Shown piece after piece: positions 1 to 11,032 of a stretch of 64,000 nucleotides of DNA. The position numbers and the translations under genes were made by a program. Within the stretch, counting starts at the first letter, position 1; each line of letters starts with the position of its first letter. A model generated the notes under the pieces. That model was not told the origin of the DNA, made no database searches, and saw nothing but the letters and a program-made list of their open reading frames with translations. Source of the stretch: Eupeodes corollae (lineage: Eukaryota > Arthropoda > Insecta > Diptera > Syrphidae); the NCBI RefSeq assembly GCF_945859685.1, contig NC_079147.1:263242572-263306571 (forward strand). Reading direction: 5' to 3'.

Positions 1-2012
1 GTACCATCAGCAAAGGTGGCCATGATAGCGTTGATGTCCACTGGAATATCCCTTGTATATAACAGATACAGGGTTGGTCCTAGGACACTTCCTTGTGGTA
101 CACCGGCTTCAATTTTCTTAAGTTCCGAGTAATTTTGGTCGTACCGTACTCTAAAGAGTCGGTTCGTAACGTAGGATTTCAGTATTTCGTAGTACTGCCT
201 GGGGAAGTCCCTATTCAGTTTGTACTCAAGTCCCAAGTGCCAAACCTTGTCAAAAGCTTGAGCAACATCTAAGAATACAGACGAGCATACTTGTTTTTCT
301 TCAAGTGCCTTTTCCACAACATCCGTAATTCGATGCACTTGGTCTATCGTGGAATGTTTTTTTCTAAATCCAAACTGATGGCTCGGAATTAGTCTTCTTT
401 CTTCAATTATTTTGTTAAGCCTTTTAAGTAGCAGATTTTTAAAAACTTTTGCCATGATTGGTATAAGCGATATTGGTCTGTAAGATGTAACTTCTGTTGG
501 TGGCTTACCTTGTTTAGGTATAAGAATGACTTCCGCAATTTTCCAATGATGTGGCACATATCTTAGTTTAAGGCATGCGTTTATTATAAATTGGAGTTTC
601 TTGAAGGCTATAAGAGGCATTTCTTTCAGTACCTGAGCAGTTATAAGATCGTACCCTGGTGATTTTTTGTTTGACAGCTTATATTGACACATGCTTCTTA
701 CTTCGTTGAGCGTGACAAAAGGTATTTCACATTCGTCGTTTCTGTCAACAAACTGTAAGGGATCTGTAGCTGTGCTTGCTGGGAATGGCTTGAAAACATT
801 CGCGAGATGTTCAGCAAAGAGATCAGCCTTTTGTTTCGGGTTTCCGATCCATTTACCATCTTGAGATTTTATCGGCGGGTTTTGTGTCTGAGGTCTATTT
901 AGGCGCTTAGTTGCTTTCCATAAGGAATATTCTGTAGAAGCATCCGTCGTCAGACTTTTCAGGAATCTACTTAGTGAATCATTTTTAAACTCACAGATTC
1001 TTTTTTTTAATTCGTTGTTAAGACGCTTAAAAACTACCTTATCATCTGGGAATCTCGTGGATTGCCATTTTCTTCTAGCTCTTCTTTTTTCCAATATCAA
1101 CTCCTTTATTTCGATAGGATATTTTATTTCTTTTTCTCTCGCATTCGAAAGAGTTTGAGTACTTTCTTCTGCAGCCTGCTGCACATCAGCAATAAATTGT
1201 TCTACTTCATGATCAATTTGTTCAATTGTTTGCATAGGGGATCTTAGGTTTATAAAATTTTCAAGTTTGTCTCTGAATTCGTTCCAGTTTGTTCTGTTAT
1301 TCACGGGCTTGGGATTACTTTTTTCTATTATTTCTGTTTCGCTCAGTGATAAAATTACTGGAGTATGATCTGATGATAAATCGTAATTACCTTCGACACT
1401 TATATGATTTCGTTTAATACCTTTAACTACGAAAAAGTCTATAAGGTCTGGTATTTTGTTAGTATCAGATGGCCAATATGTTGGCGAACCAGAAGAATAA
1501 AATTCGCAGTTGTATTTTCGGCCTGCTTGGTATAGCCGTTTACCTTTTGTTGTTATGAGCCTAGATCCCCATTGGGTGTGTTTAGCATTGAAGTCGCCAC
1601 CAACAAGGAAGTTATGTCCTAACAAATGTAGGAGTTCTGCATAGTCTTCTTCAGTTGGAGAGCGCCTCGGAGGACAGTATATAGCTGCTATTTTGAATTT
1701 TTTCTTTTTTATACCAATACTAATTGTTGTTACTTGCATGTTTTCTTTAGTAAACTTTGGTTCTTCAAAGTGTGTTAAGCACTTTTTTATAAGTATTGCT
1801 GATCCTCCCCTAGCTTTGTCAGCTGGGTGCGGAGCGTGATAACATGTATAGTTTGGTAATTTATTATCAAGATTTTGTTTAATAGCGAGGTGGGTTTCGG
1901 ACACCAAACAAATGTCTATATGCTCTATGTCTAAAAAGATGTTTAGTTCTGATACATGCTGTAAGAGACCGTTTGCATTCCATGTTGCGATTTTGAGTGT
2001 TCTGTCCATCAT
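1..2012 (-). CDS. ORF2: endonuclease/reverse transcriptase, partial (runs off left edge)
   Basis: From the ATG at 2012 the minus strand is open for 670 codons to the window edge. The N-terminal endonuclease has the WNANG motif (residues 11-15), VSETH with Glu39, GGDFN with Asp140 and SDHTP with Asp215-His216, all expected of an APE-type LINE endonuclease. The RT follows: SYRPISL in the fingers, FLDVAQAFD (motif A, Asp582), GVPQGSVLGP (motif B, about residue 637). The catalytic box at the edge reads F-A-D-G, so the second Asp is replaced by Gly (codon at 3-5). The start is well supported: it overlaps the ORF1 stop in an ATGA arrangement and gives the normal LINE N-terminus. By family knowledge the protein nicks target DNA and primes reverse transcription. 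This copy is probably dead because of the active-site change, unless that is a sequencing error. Confidence 0.88.
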   Translation of the reverse strand, partial: MMDRTLKIATWNANGLLQHVSELNIFLDIEHIDICLVSETHLAIKQNLDNKLPNYTCYHAPHPADKARGGSAILIKKCLTHFEEPKFTKENMQVTTISIGIKKKKFKIAAIYCPPRRSPTEEDYAELLHLLGHNFLVGGDFNAKHTQWGSRLITTKGKRLYQAGRKYNCEFYSSGSPTYWPSDTNKIPDLIDFFVVKGIKRNHISVEGNYDLSSDHTPVILSLSETEIIEKSNPKPVNNRTNWNEFRDKLENFINLRSPMQTIEQIDHEVEQFIADVQQAAEESTQTLSNAREKEIKYPIEIKELILEKRRARRKWQSTRFPDDKVVFKRLNNELKKRICEFKNDSLSRFLKSLTTDASTEYSLWKATKRLNRPQTQNPPIKSQDGKWIGNPKQKADLFAEHLANVFKPFPASTATDPLQFVDRNDECEIPFVTLNEVRSMCQYKLSNKKSPGYDLITAQVLKEMPLIAFKKLQFIINACLKLRYVPHHWKIAEVILIPKQGKPPTEVTSYRPISLIPIMAKVFKNLLLKRLNKIIEERRLIPSHQFGFRKKHSTIDQVHRITDVVEKALEEKQVCSSVFLDVAQAFDKVWHLGLEYKLNRDFPRQYYEILKSYVTNRLFRVRYDQNYSELKKIEAGVPQGSVLGPTLYLLYTRDIPVDINAIMATFADG

Positions 2013-2505
2013 TGTTTTTTAAGAGCGACTTCTTCGCTTAGCTGTTTTATGTTTAAATCTTGTTGGTCAATCCTTTTCAGGATGAGTTCCAGCATTTCTT
2101 TTATAGAAGTTTCCTCATTCTTCCGCACATTTTTTACAATCTGGGAATAGGATTTATTTTCATCACTTTTGCTTAGTGCAATTGCTTTTCCCAGTTTTGT
2201 TTTTTTCTTTTTGTGTCTTGGAACTTTTTGCTACTGGACATCCTCTGTAACTTGCAGGATGATTGCCTTGACAATTAACACATTTCGCTTTCTGTTCTCT
2301 GCCAATGGGACAGTTTTTTTACATTGTGGAACACTTTTCGACTTTCGCAGTGGTTCAATTTTGACAACTATGCCCATAATTGATTTAATACTGTAAATCT
2401 TATCGAGACTTTCTTTATTTTCAAACGTGAGCATAAATAAAGGTAGAGATCTCTTTTTTGTCGTTGATACCCCAGTGGAGTCATTTATATTGATTTCAAA
2501 CTTTT
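2009..2505 (-). pseudogene. ORF1 (gag) remnant with C2HC zinc knuckle
   Basis: The minus strand encodes a gag tail typical of jockey-type ORF1. There is a linker reading KSIMGIVVKIEPLRK and VPQCKK, then after a one-base frameshift CVNCQGNHPASYRGCP, which matches the PRE_C2HC knuckle used to bind element RNA. A second frame change is needed to reach the Lys-rich tail, which ends VALKKQ at the TGA (2011-2009) overlapping the ORF2 ATG. At least two frameshifts make it a pseudogene. The homologous knuckle in the second copy is at about 26828-26900. The N-terminal half of gag is absent. Confidence 0.8.
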
Positions 2506-4200
2506 ACGTATATCTTACACAATATGTTATTGATATTTTGATATTTTTTGGAATTTTTGTCTATGGAGACTAATGGAAATTACATTACGTGTTGGATCCC
2601 ATTGTTATGGAAATCCTTGATCAGATTCCAATGTTAGATATCTCAATCTGGATTTAGTTTTAAGTCTGAGCTAAGAAAAACTGCGGAGATGTAAACTGTT
2701 TTAACCATACATAATTCAATATTTAACCGACTCAACTTCACGCTATTGCTAATAAAAGTTTAAGTTAGAAACTACTTAAAAGCCTTAATATTTTCCTCAA
2801 ACCTTCAAAAATCTTAACTTCCTTGTTTTAGATTTTATAAAACAAAGAGTGTTCAAGTTAAAATTATAACAATAAAATTTTAAATTGTCCAACTAATTTT
2901 TATAATTTGTCTTACATTTTTGAAATACATTACTTACCCTTATGTTTCCTTATTCATTTCTTTTTAAATGTTTAAAAGAAAGTAATTGAAAAGAATATAA
3001 AGTAGTTATAAACTGAAGCTGAAAAGGAACTCCTTCTGAGAAATAGGTTTATTTCTTTTCAAAAGAAAAAGGTGTAGCTTCTTAATGCTTTTATATTGTA
3101 CTAAACGCACTTTGATAGGTATTTATTGATTTACCTTTTAGGAACCATCCCTAAACAAGGAAATAGATATATGTACATGAATCAAATTATTTAAAAATGA
3201 ATGTATTAAGTAGATATTGAGAAATATAAGTATTAGTAAAATCTGGTTAAAAGGACATAAAACATACACATAAAATATTTTTTGTCTTGAAAAAAATGAT
3301 GAGTCATTATACATCCTAAGTTTTCTGTTTTCTTGCATGTAATGAACAATATTTATATCTTTAGGTATTGGCCATTTGCAAAGCTTTATTTAATAGTGGA
3401 AATATTGGAGTTTTGGGTCCCTTGAATATCAGAACACTTCTTTTCATAAAACATTTATTGATTAAATTTTTTTAATTCATTTATCGTTTTTCAATGTTGA
3501 TTTGAATGATGCGTGGATTTAAATATTTAAGATCGTCTCCGCAAAAACAAAAAAACTATTGTTGCAAAGTACGAATACCAAAAATTTTACAATATTTACT
3601 TCTAATCAATTTTTAAAATAAAAATTAACCTCTTTCAAATTGGGTTATTTATTACAGAAATATTGCAAAAATTATAAGAATAAAACTTTTAACAAAGTGG
3701 TATTTCATAATTATTTGTAAAAATTCTGTATCTCAGTTCAGAAAGTTAGAATGGATGTGAAAACAATGTATTAAAAGACTTTGAGATTTTTTGAGAATTA
3801 CAAAAAAAAAAAAACAACATACTCCAGAAAGTACAATGATTAAAATGTTATACTCTTTTTTGATATAACTTCCCATGTTTACTTTAAGAATTGCCTAAAA
3901 TTCAGAATTCAGCTTCAATTTTTTTGAATCATTCTTTCGGTTTCGGTTTTCGTTTCATTGATTGTCACAGAAAATCTAAGAGCATGTTCTACTGTCGTTT
4001 TTATTTCCTTGAGAACTTTCTATCCATTTCATAAATTTTAAATTTATAGTCATATACTCAATTCAGCGGAGACGAAATATCCTTTCCCCAGAGTCTCACC
4101 AGTTTCAGAAGAAGAATGTTTATGTTTTTTGTATGTATGAATATTTTTACCCGTTCACCCAAAATTGGGTCTAATCGCTAAAAATGATTTTTCGACCAAA
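2506..4200. other. AT-rich sequence, nothing recognised
   Basis: Both strands are stop-rich and AT-rich, with homopolymer runs such as the A tract near 3805. The short open frames here show no protein-like motif. It is probably host intergenic or intronic DNA, or repeats too old to recognise. Confidence 0.5.
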
Positions 4201-5722
4201 TGGGGATTGGATTCGAAGAACGTTATACTTTAATTCTGTTAACTAGGTCAGTGTCGCTGTACAGCCCGTACAGTTCGTCGTTATTTCTTCTTCTCCATTC
4301 TCCATCTATGCGTACGGGACCAAAAATCACACGAAGAATTTTTCTCCCGAAGTATCCTAAGACGCTCTCATTTTTCTTTAACAGGGTCCAGGCCTCAGCG
4401 CCATAAATGAGAACCGGGATGATGAGTGTCTTATAGATGGTGATTTTAGATGCCCAAGAGAGGACTTTACTTCTCAATTGCCTTCTAAGTCCAAGTAGCA
4501 GCGATTTGCAAGAGTTATTCTTCAAGGAGACTGATGCTTATGTAGTTGGCGCAATTTAGAGGGTAGCCTTTCTTATGTATTGGGCAAACTATTATGAGAC
4601 TCCACCCATCGGGCATGCTTTCTTCCGACCATATTTTGCAGATGCGTTGGTGCACGCTCCTTACCAAGTCATCGCCTGCTGCTTTGAATAGTTCGGCAGC
4701 GATGCCGTCAGCCCCAGCAGCTTTGCTTGACTCCATTTTGGATATAGCTATCTTCACTTTGTCGAAGTCGGGAAGGCGAAATTATTGATCTGCGTTGCCT
4801 AGGTTGAGTTGTTCTATCTCCCTTACAGCGGAATTCGGTTCGTCATCGCCGTTATATAATTTGGATAAGTGATCCTCCATATTCTCAGCATCGACTGCGG
4901 TTCTACTACGATGTTCCCCTGATCGTTTTTACAATCTTCGGTTCGTGGCTGGTATCCTTGGGAGGTTTTTTTTACCTTTTGGTAAAATTTGACAACCTTA
5001 TCCCTGTTTTCAAATCCCTCTATCTCCTCGATTGCGCGCTTCTCATGCTCTCTTTTTCCGTCTAAAAAGACGGTGTTCTGTTCTCCTCTTCTGCTCGTAG
5101 AGCCATTTTGTATACCTCTTTTTTCGCTGCGTGCACTTGCCGGCATTCGTCTTCAAACCAGGGGTTTCGCTATTTTGGTTGTGTGAAACCCAGCACTTCA
5201 GAGGTGGCATCTCTAATGACTGCAAGGCAATTTTGCCACTGGTCTTTAATGCTTAAAGCAGGCAGCATGGGACGCTTTAAGAAGTCCCCTTGTGGATATT
5301 AAGATTTGTGAACTGCGTATACTAGCTACCAGAACGTCACAACCCGCAGCGAAATCGATCAGCCTAAAATCCGTTGTCGGAGTTGGTGGCGCGCAGACTG
5401 TATCTCCCGATTATGCCACCAAAGATGTCTTCTCTTCCTAGCTTGGCGTTAAAATCTCCGAAAATAATTTTAATGTCATAGCCAGGGCACTGCTCATAAG
5501 TCTTGTCCAAGAGCTCGAAGAATGTCTTTGGTGTCTTCATCTTTCTCCTCTGTTGGGGCATGCGCTCATATTAGGCTTATGTTGTCGAATTTAGCCTTGA
5601 GGCGTTCGAACACACTGTTGAAACTATAGAAATTTTTGCCTGAGTCTAGTTCCAACAAGAAATCCACACCCAAATAGACGCTGCCTTTGTTCTCGGTACC
5701 AGTCGCCGTAGTATACATCGCA
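4201..5722 (-). pseudogene. RTE-type non-LTR retrotransposon relic (copy A)
   Basis: Read on the minus strand, an endonuclease piece comes first (about 5722-5364: GDFNAKLGREDIFGG), followed by a linker, the RT fingers (PDGW, KAAGADGIAAELFKAAGDD) and the RT C-terminus (TIYKTLIIPVLIYGAEAW, then the FGPVRIDGEWRRR region). The GDFNAKLG-type endonuclease is the one annotated as craniofacial development protein 2-like in animal genomes, which derives from RTE elements. Frameshifts split it into at least four frames. The palm, including its YADD box, is missing between about 4515 and 4500, and a second deletion near 4220 removes the tail. It abuts a mariner relic at 5723. The same family recurs at 8.75, 14.4, 16.1, 20.1, 27.8 and 48.3 kb. 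Confidence 0.85.
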
Positions 5723-6140
5723 GTCTTCACAAAAGAGACATTGTTTCGTCAGTTGTGTGGCTATTTTAACCTTCCTGTTGAACCCACATATCATCCACAT
5801 TCACTCCATAAAATGTTCGTTATCATCTCACGGTAGCGAACACTATTCACACGTAACTGCTTGACCAGGAAAAATATGTCGTAATGATACCCATAAACTA
5901 CACCAAACATTCAGTTTTTCTGGCTGCATTGGTTTTTTGACAACCACTCTTGGATTTTTGTTCGCCCAAGTGCGAAAATTCTGCTTATTGATGAATCCAC
6001 TGAGGTGAAAATTTGTCTAATCACTTAAGACTATTTTCTGCCTGAAAAGTTGTAGGCGTTCAGCAGCAATATTTTCTTCAGTACGAGCTCCTACAGACTA
6101 CGTTTGCTCAAATGTATGCACGATTTTTCCGATTGAACTC
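5723..6140 (-). pseudogene. mariner-family transposase fragment (T1)
   Basis: The minus strand has the central part of a mariner transposase: a VLSD block carrying the first catalytic Asp, followed by TNFHLSGF and then VVVKKPMQPEKLNVWC. The QQDG box further on has Asp changed to Glu (QQEG). The stop TAG replaces the residue right after the first Asp, and several frameshifts follow. The third catalytic Asp is lost where the RTE copy begins at 5722. These motifs belong to the mariner group whose third Asp lies in PPRSCDLTPLD, seen in other relics here at 9.6, 10.0 and 42.1 kb. Confidence 0.72.
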
Positions 6141-8751
6141 ACATTTGAACGGTTAGATTGACCAAAAAAATCAGGGTACTTTGATTTGAAAGTCCAATTT
6201 CATAATAAAACTAAATAACTTTAACGCGTTGCTCGATTTTGTATCTTTCCATGATCCAAATGATGTAAGCCAGAATTTAAGAAACTTTAACTAAAATTCT
6301 GAAATGACTTGATATTTAGATAAGGTTTAAATTGAACACGGGCCCTTAAAACTTTAACCACCTTTTATTTAGTTGTCTACGCAAACTTTAATTATATTCA
6401 ATCTTCTCGAATTAACATTTTAAAACATGTACGTACATATTTTTTGCAGTTTTTATTATTTTTAAACTGTCCTCGCAAACATAAAACATTTAACAGTTTC
6501 TTTAAAGACAAAATAAAACATACTTAAATACCAAACAGAGAATTCTATTTAAAGGCAGTAAATTAAATGTGTCTCATGGAACGGCCTTAAACCTGACACA
6601 AAAGTACTTTGCACGAGAAATTATCCTTCAAGAATTTCCGTCCGTATTTATCATCTAGTATACGCGAGGATAGCAATTTTCTTCTAAGAATATCAACCAA
6701 CTTTTCTAGAGAAAAAGCACAGCTACAGGACTCTCTGCTGCGGTGCAGATGGTTTCCTATACTAGACTGTATACTTTGTTTGTCTTGTAGGTATTTCTCA
6801 AACCTATGTCCTTATTGTCCAAGTATATATAACTAAAGGCTATTTTTCTGTCCATTACCATGGGGCAGAAAATAACATTGCATTTTTTCTGCCGTTGTGT
6901 TTTTCTTCAAGAAGAAGAAAAAGAAGGATACACTTAAAATAGTTGTCTTGGTTTCTTGGAATATTTTTTTCTTTATTTTGCAATTTTATTTGATTTTTAT
7001 TTTTTATTTTTTCTTAGCAAGAAACAGACAATGTTTGTGTGTGAATCTAATCTGTTGTGTTTAATGGTGGAAACAACAACTTTTTGGTGCAGTTTATTGT
7101 CTTCTTTTCATTCTTTCAAGCTATCAAGAATGTTCTTTTCTTTTGAGTAAGTTCACAAGAAAAGAAGAAGTGAAAGGAATTTTCACGGTCGTAGCTTTCG
7201 AAACAAATTGAACAAAGGGGTAAAATAAGGAATTTGAAAACAGCAACAATATAGAAGGGTTAAGAGGAACTATCAGTTAATGTATCCTCAAAATGTTTTC
7301 ATAATTTCAAAACAGTTCAAAACTTTTACCTCGAGTTCAGACAAACATTAGAAACTAACTAAACAACAACAATCTACCTAAAAATTCGCTATTTAATTTG
7401 AACCCCTTAAAGCTTGTTCCGCACGTCTTATGAAGCCAATAAAATATAATGAGACCCTAGGTTTTCCCCTTTCTACATTTTCAACTGCGGCCTTGAAAAC
7501 ACCAAACTAACTAAAGAAAGCAAACCAAAAAACTAAATATTGTACGCGAGTTTGTTTTTCGCATTAAAACCAACCAACTGCTATACAGTTTGTTCTATAG
7601 ACCATCAGTGTTATCCTTTTAGTTCGCACATTAACCTCATAATTGAGTTTCTCTTGGGCCTAATATGTCATGGGGTTGGCATGTTAAAAACATAAACGCA
7701 AGATAAATTATACCTAGTGAACTATGTGGTGAATGTTATTGGATAGATACTTTTGTAGATACATTATACTCGTTTGAAGTTAGTTCGTTTCATAAATATG
7801 TATCTTCTTCTAGTCATCGTCGTCGTTGTCGTTGTCGTTGTTTTCGTACATTGTAGTTATCGTGGTTTATAAAATTAAGAGCTGTTTTTGGATCTCACTA
7901 TAGAATTTAGTAGAGGTCCATTGAGAGTTAACACGAAAACAACATTTGTTTGCAATTATTTATTAAAGTTATGTTATTTTGAAACACTAGACTATGGTGA
8001 AGCTCAAGCGTGTATCTTTTAAGAGATAGTAATAAATTAAATAACATTTTAAAAGTTAATACACGTGCATACTCGTACCATACATCTTAAAATACATATA
8101 AATTCTGTTTGTCGAATTAAAATTAACTTAAAGGACCAAATTGTATTTCAGGACATAATTTATGTCGCTATAAAAGATTGTGTTATCATTTCTTAATCTT
8201 GTTTATGTCAGGAAATAAAAATCCATTACTTTTAAGGTTTATTTATAAACTTTTGATTTCAGGGTCCACAATAATAGTGATTTAGTGTAAAATAATAAAA
8301 TGGAGGCTAAAATGCACCAGCAACATGTTTATTGTGCCATGAAACCGTAATCTTATGCCAAAAATATGTCTTTCTAATGAGCACCTGAAGCTGAAAATGT
8401 AGCGATGTTAGAATTTTTATAAAAAAGAACGCATTTCATAAAAAAAAAAATTATTTGCATCAAAAGGTTATTTGTTGCATAAAAAGAAATATAGAATTTT
8501 TGAAGGATTTTATTGACGCATATTAATAGTTCTATTCTAAGCCCGAGTCTATTGGAACTGGGGTCTAAATTTAGCATAAAGGTTAGACACAGATGCTATT
8601 CATAAAGAATTTGGCAGATTTGTTTAATTAGGAACAGAATTAAGGTATATTCTAGTACAATTTTACATAAACCTACAAAATGGCTTGTAGAGGGGAACAA
8701 CATAAAATATGTTGGCTGGAGAACCAAATTCTGTGAAATTCTTTAAATTAT
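6141..8751. other. AT-rich sequence with one short microsatellite
   Basis: No coding motif is visible on either strand. A GTC/GTT-rich microsatellite lies at about 7814-7841. The small open frames around 6609-7150 are Phe/Ser-rich translations of T-rich DNA and are not convincing genes. Confidence 0.5.
7814..7841. repeat. GTC/GTT trinucleotide microsatellite
   Basis: A short imperfect run of CGT, CGTTGT and GTCGTT units stands out from the surrounding AT-rich DNA. It has no coding context. Confidence 0.75.
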
Positions 8752-8976
8752 TCAAGTCAAGAAAGGTTTAAACAAGGCGTTGCGCTGTCATGCGGCTTCT
8801 TCAATATCGTTCTGGAAAGAATTTTTGAAACTCAGCCGTTAACACTAGAGGCACAATTTTCCAAAGGTCCATCCAATTACTAGGATATGCAGATGATATT
8901 GACATAATTGGAAGATCAAAGCGTGATGTCCGCCCCGAACTGTAGCGGCACCTTAAGTAAGTAAGTAAGTAAGTAT
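8752..8976 (+). pseudogene. RTE relic (copy B) with a large internal deletion, 3' tail present
   Basis: The plus strand reads RT motif B in degraded form (KKGFKQGVALSCGFFNIVLE), then AYAD-type palm sequence through IGRSKRDV. It then jumps straight into the family's 3' terminus (GTCCGCCCCGAACTGTAGCG, CACCTTAAG). The element ends in tandem AAGT units (8955-8974), as RTE elements usually end in short tandem repeats instead of poly(A). The deletion joins at a GTC shared by both sides, which suggests microhomology-mediated loss. Everything upstream of motif B is also missing. Confidence 0.8.
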
Positions 8977-9445
8977 CTAGCAAAATATAAAAATTTTGAC
9001 ATATGTACGCTTAAGTATTTTGAATTTTAATTTTTGTTTTTAAATTTTCAAATAATATGTCGCACGTCGTAATTTCCTCAATCAGTCTTAGATTCAAAAA
9101 CAGCTTTAACATAGGTTCCGCCGTGTTTATTTTTAGACTCCAGTCTATTGTTTTAAAATAAAAGAATTATTAAACTAGCAAAGAACTGTGAATATGGCCC
9201 ATTATGTTAAAGAAAAATTAATACAAACTAAAAATGTAATCATTTTTTTTTGTTTAAATTAAACAAAAATGATTCGCGTTGAAAAAACACTTCTAATTTT
9301 TTTTTTTTTATTGATGATATAATTTAAACGTATTTAAAAATGTTTTTATGAAAATTCGAATATTTTTTACTTCAAAATAAACATTTTCGCAATTTTTTAT
9401 AAGAATAAATCTTTTATTCAACAAAAAAGTAATAAATTGTACCAA

Positions 9446-9735
9446 TATTGCAATCACGTGCAACAATGGACTTATTGAGAGGCGAGTTCGGTGAACATTT
9501 TATTTCATGCTCGGGACCGGTTAATTGGACGGCTAGATCGTGTGATTTAAGGACTTTAGACTATTTTTTGTGGGGCTATGTTATAGCTCATGTCTATACA
9601 GACAAGCCCGCTTCAATAGACTTATTGGATGACAGCATTGAAGCATTTATTCGTGAGATACCGGCTGAAAAGTTGGAAAGAGTATCCCAAAATTCGACTA
9701 AGTGAATGGACCATTTGAGCTTTATTATTGTACAC
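9446..9735 (+). pseudogene. mariner transposase C-terminal fragment (T2)
   Basis: An open frame from 9448 encodes TMDLLRGEFGEHFIS, then NWTARSCDLRTLDYFLWGYV, then VYTDKPASIDLL and FIREIPAEKLERV. This is the C-terminus of a mariner transposase, from just after the second catalytic Asp through the third (DLRTLD) and beyond. The usual WPPRSCDLTPLD is altered at two or three positions. Homology fades after about 9735. The N-terminal two thirds are absent. It is the closest in type to the relic at 41896-42275. Confidence 0.82.
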
Positions 9736-9814
9736 GATCTCCCTTAAACCTCCTACTTCCTCCCCTTTTTCGAAATAATTATTTATTAATACTAAATTAG
9801 CAAAATTGTCGCGT

Positions 9815-10200
9815 TTGAGACACAGAAAACCCGCACATATATATTGAAAAGCCGATACACCCAAAACGAGGCATTTTTGTTGCGGATTTTAGTCCATACT
9901 TTTGCAATTTTTCTTCGAAAATTAGCAAGGAGTTATCGGGCCATGTTGAAAAAAATTAGTTTTTACTGTTTTTGAAGATCGCATTATCAGTCACAGAGCT
10001 TATGTCGTTTGGCCACCTCGGAGCTGCGATTTGACACCGTTGGACTATTATTTGTGGGGTGCCGTTAAAGATAAATAGTACGCCGACAAGCCAGAGAAAA
10101 TTGACTCTTTTGAGGACAATATTCGTGAAGCCATTCTTGGAATACAGCTGCACTCAATCTACTACTGCATGGCCAGCCAAGGCAGCCATTTAAATGTTAT
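9815..10200 (+). pseudogene. second mariner transposase fragment (T3)
   Basis: Immediately downstream of T2 and in the same direction is a piece reading HIYIEKPIHPKR (centre of the transposase). After a deletion come FEDRIISHRAYVVWPPRSCD, LTPLDYYLWGAVKDK and YADKPEKIDSFEDNIREAI, ending near HLNVIIF. It carries the third catalytic Asp (LTPLD) but lacks the QQDG box with the second. It has stops and frameshifts. It differs from T2 at many shared positions, so it is a separate insertion of a related subfamily and not a duplication. Confidence 0.82.
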
Positions 10201-10399
10201 TATTTTCCTTTATTATCCGAAAGGATTAAACTTTCAAATTAAAAAAGAAATTTGAGAAAATATTCAGTAGTTTTTTTGTATAGCATTTTCAAAAAAAAGC
10301 TATTTCGCTGACTCTTTATGAACTTCAATTTTCTTTGATCTTTTTAAGTCCTTTTTGTCCTTTTTTGGGACTAAATTGAGATGTTTTCATGTTTGGCCT

Positions 10400-10790
10400 A
10401 GTTGATGTTTCCTCTGGTTTTCTATCAGCAGCGTCGATACCTTGCATTTTTGTATGACCATTAATTTAGATATTTTTTAATTTATCCTTGTATGATATGA
10501 TAGTATCACGGATATTATTTATCAGAGGTATACGGCGTTTTTTTCTTTGATGATATTCCTAGTTGGGTGGCTTCGTACATGTACAGAGCTTTTGAAGTAA
10601 AAATTGAGAAATAGTCCGGAAATTTTGTAGCGGATTTAATTTCACGAAATTTTTTGACAACTGCGAAACAACAGCCTTCGTCGCACTTGGAGCCATCCAT
10701 ATAAAGAATATTCCATTTGCTTCTAGGATATTTGCTGAGGAGTTGCAAAAACAGTTGTGTGTATATGTTAATTGGTGTTATGTTTTTTGG
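10400..10790 (-). pseudogene. RNase H domain fragment of a non-LTR retrotransposon
   Basis: The minus-strand frame from 10748 starts with SKWNILYMDGSKCDEGCCFA, where DGSK holds the first catalytic Asp of a retroelement RNase H, and continues with FPDYFSIFTSKALYMYEATQ (Glu of the second motif position). After frameshifts it reads NNIRDTI and INGHTKMQGIDAAD, the eroded GH...N..AD C-terminal motif. RNase H domains follow the RT in I- and R1-like LINEs. No RT from the same element is seen next to it, so it is a 5'-truncated or rearranged scrap. Confidence 0.68.
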
Positions 10791-11032
10791 ATATTTTATT
10801 AAGTTTACGTTCTACATTTCACTTTCACTCAAAATGATATTGAATTCGATTCAATTTTAATTTCGAATTGGTGGTTTTAAAGTGATTTGAATTCGACAAA
10901 ATTAAACAGACAAAATACGAAATGGTTATTTAATCATGCTAATGCCAAACTTCGTCTTCATAACATTTCGACCCTGACAATTTTCTTTCAAAATATTTGA
11001 AAATTATGACAAACAACAGAATCATTAGCTGA

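Larger units (their letters stand above)
1..2505 (-). mobile_element. jockey-like non-LTR retrotransposon, 5'-truncated and cut by the left window edge
   Basis: On the minus strand this stretch reads gag zinc-knuckle remnant, then AP-type endonuclease, then reverse transcriptase, which is the order of a two-ORF jockey-superfamily LINE. The gag homology fades near 2505, so the 5' part of ORF1 and any 5' UTR are missing. The element continues beyond position 1, so the rest of the RT and the 3' end cannot be seen. A second copy of the same family lies at 24245-26905 in the same orientation and is far more decayed. The boundaries are read from protein similarity only; no target-site duplication can be tested because the 3' end is outside the window. 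Confidence 0.85.
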
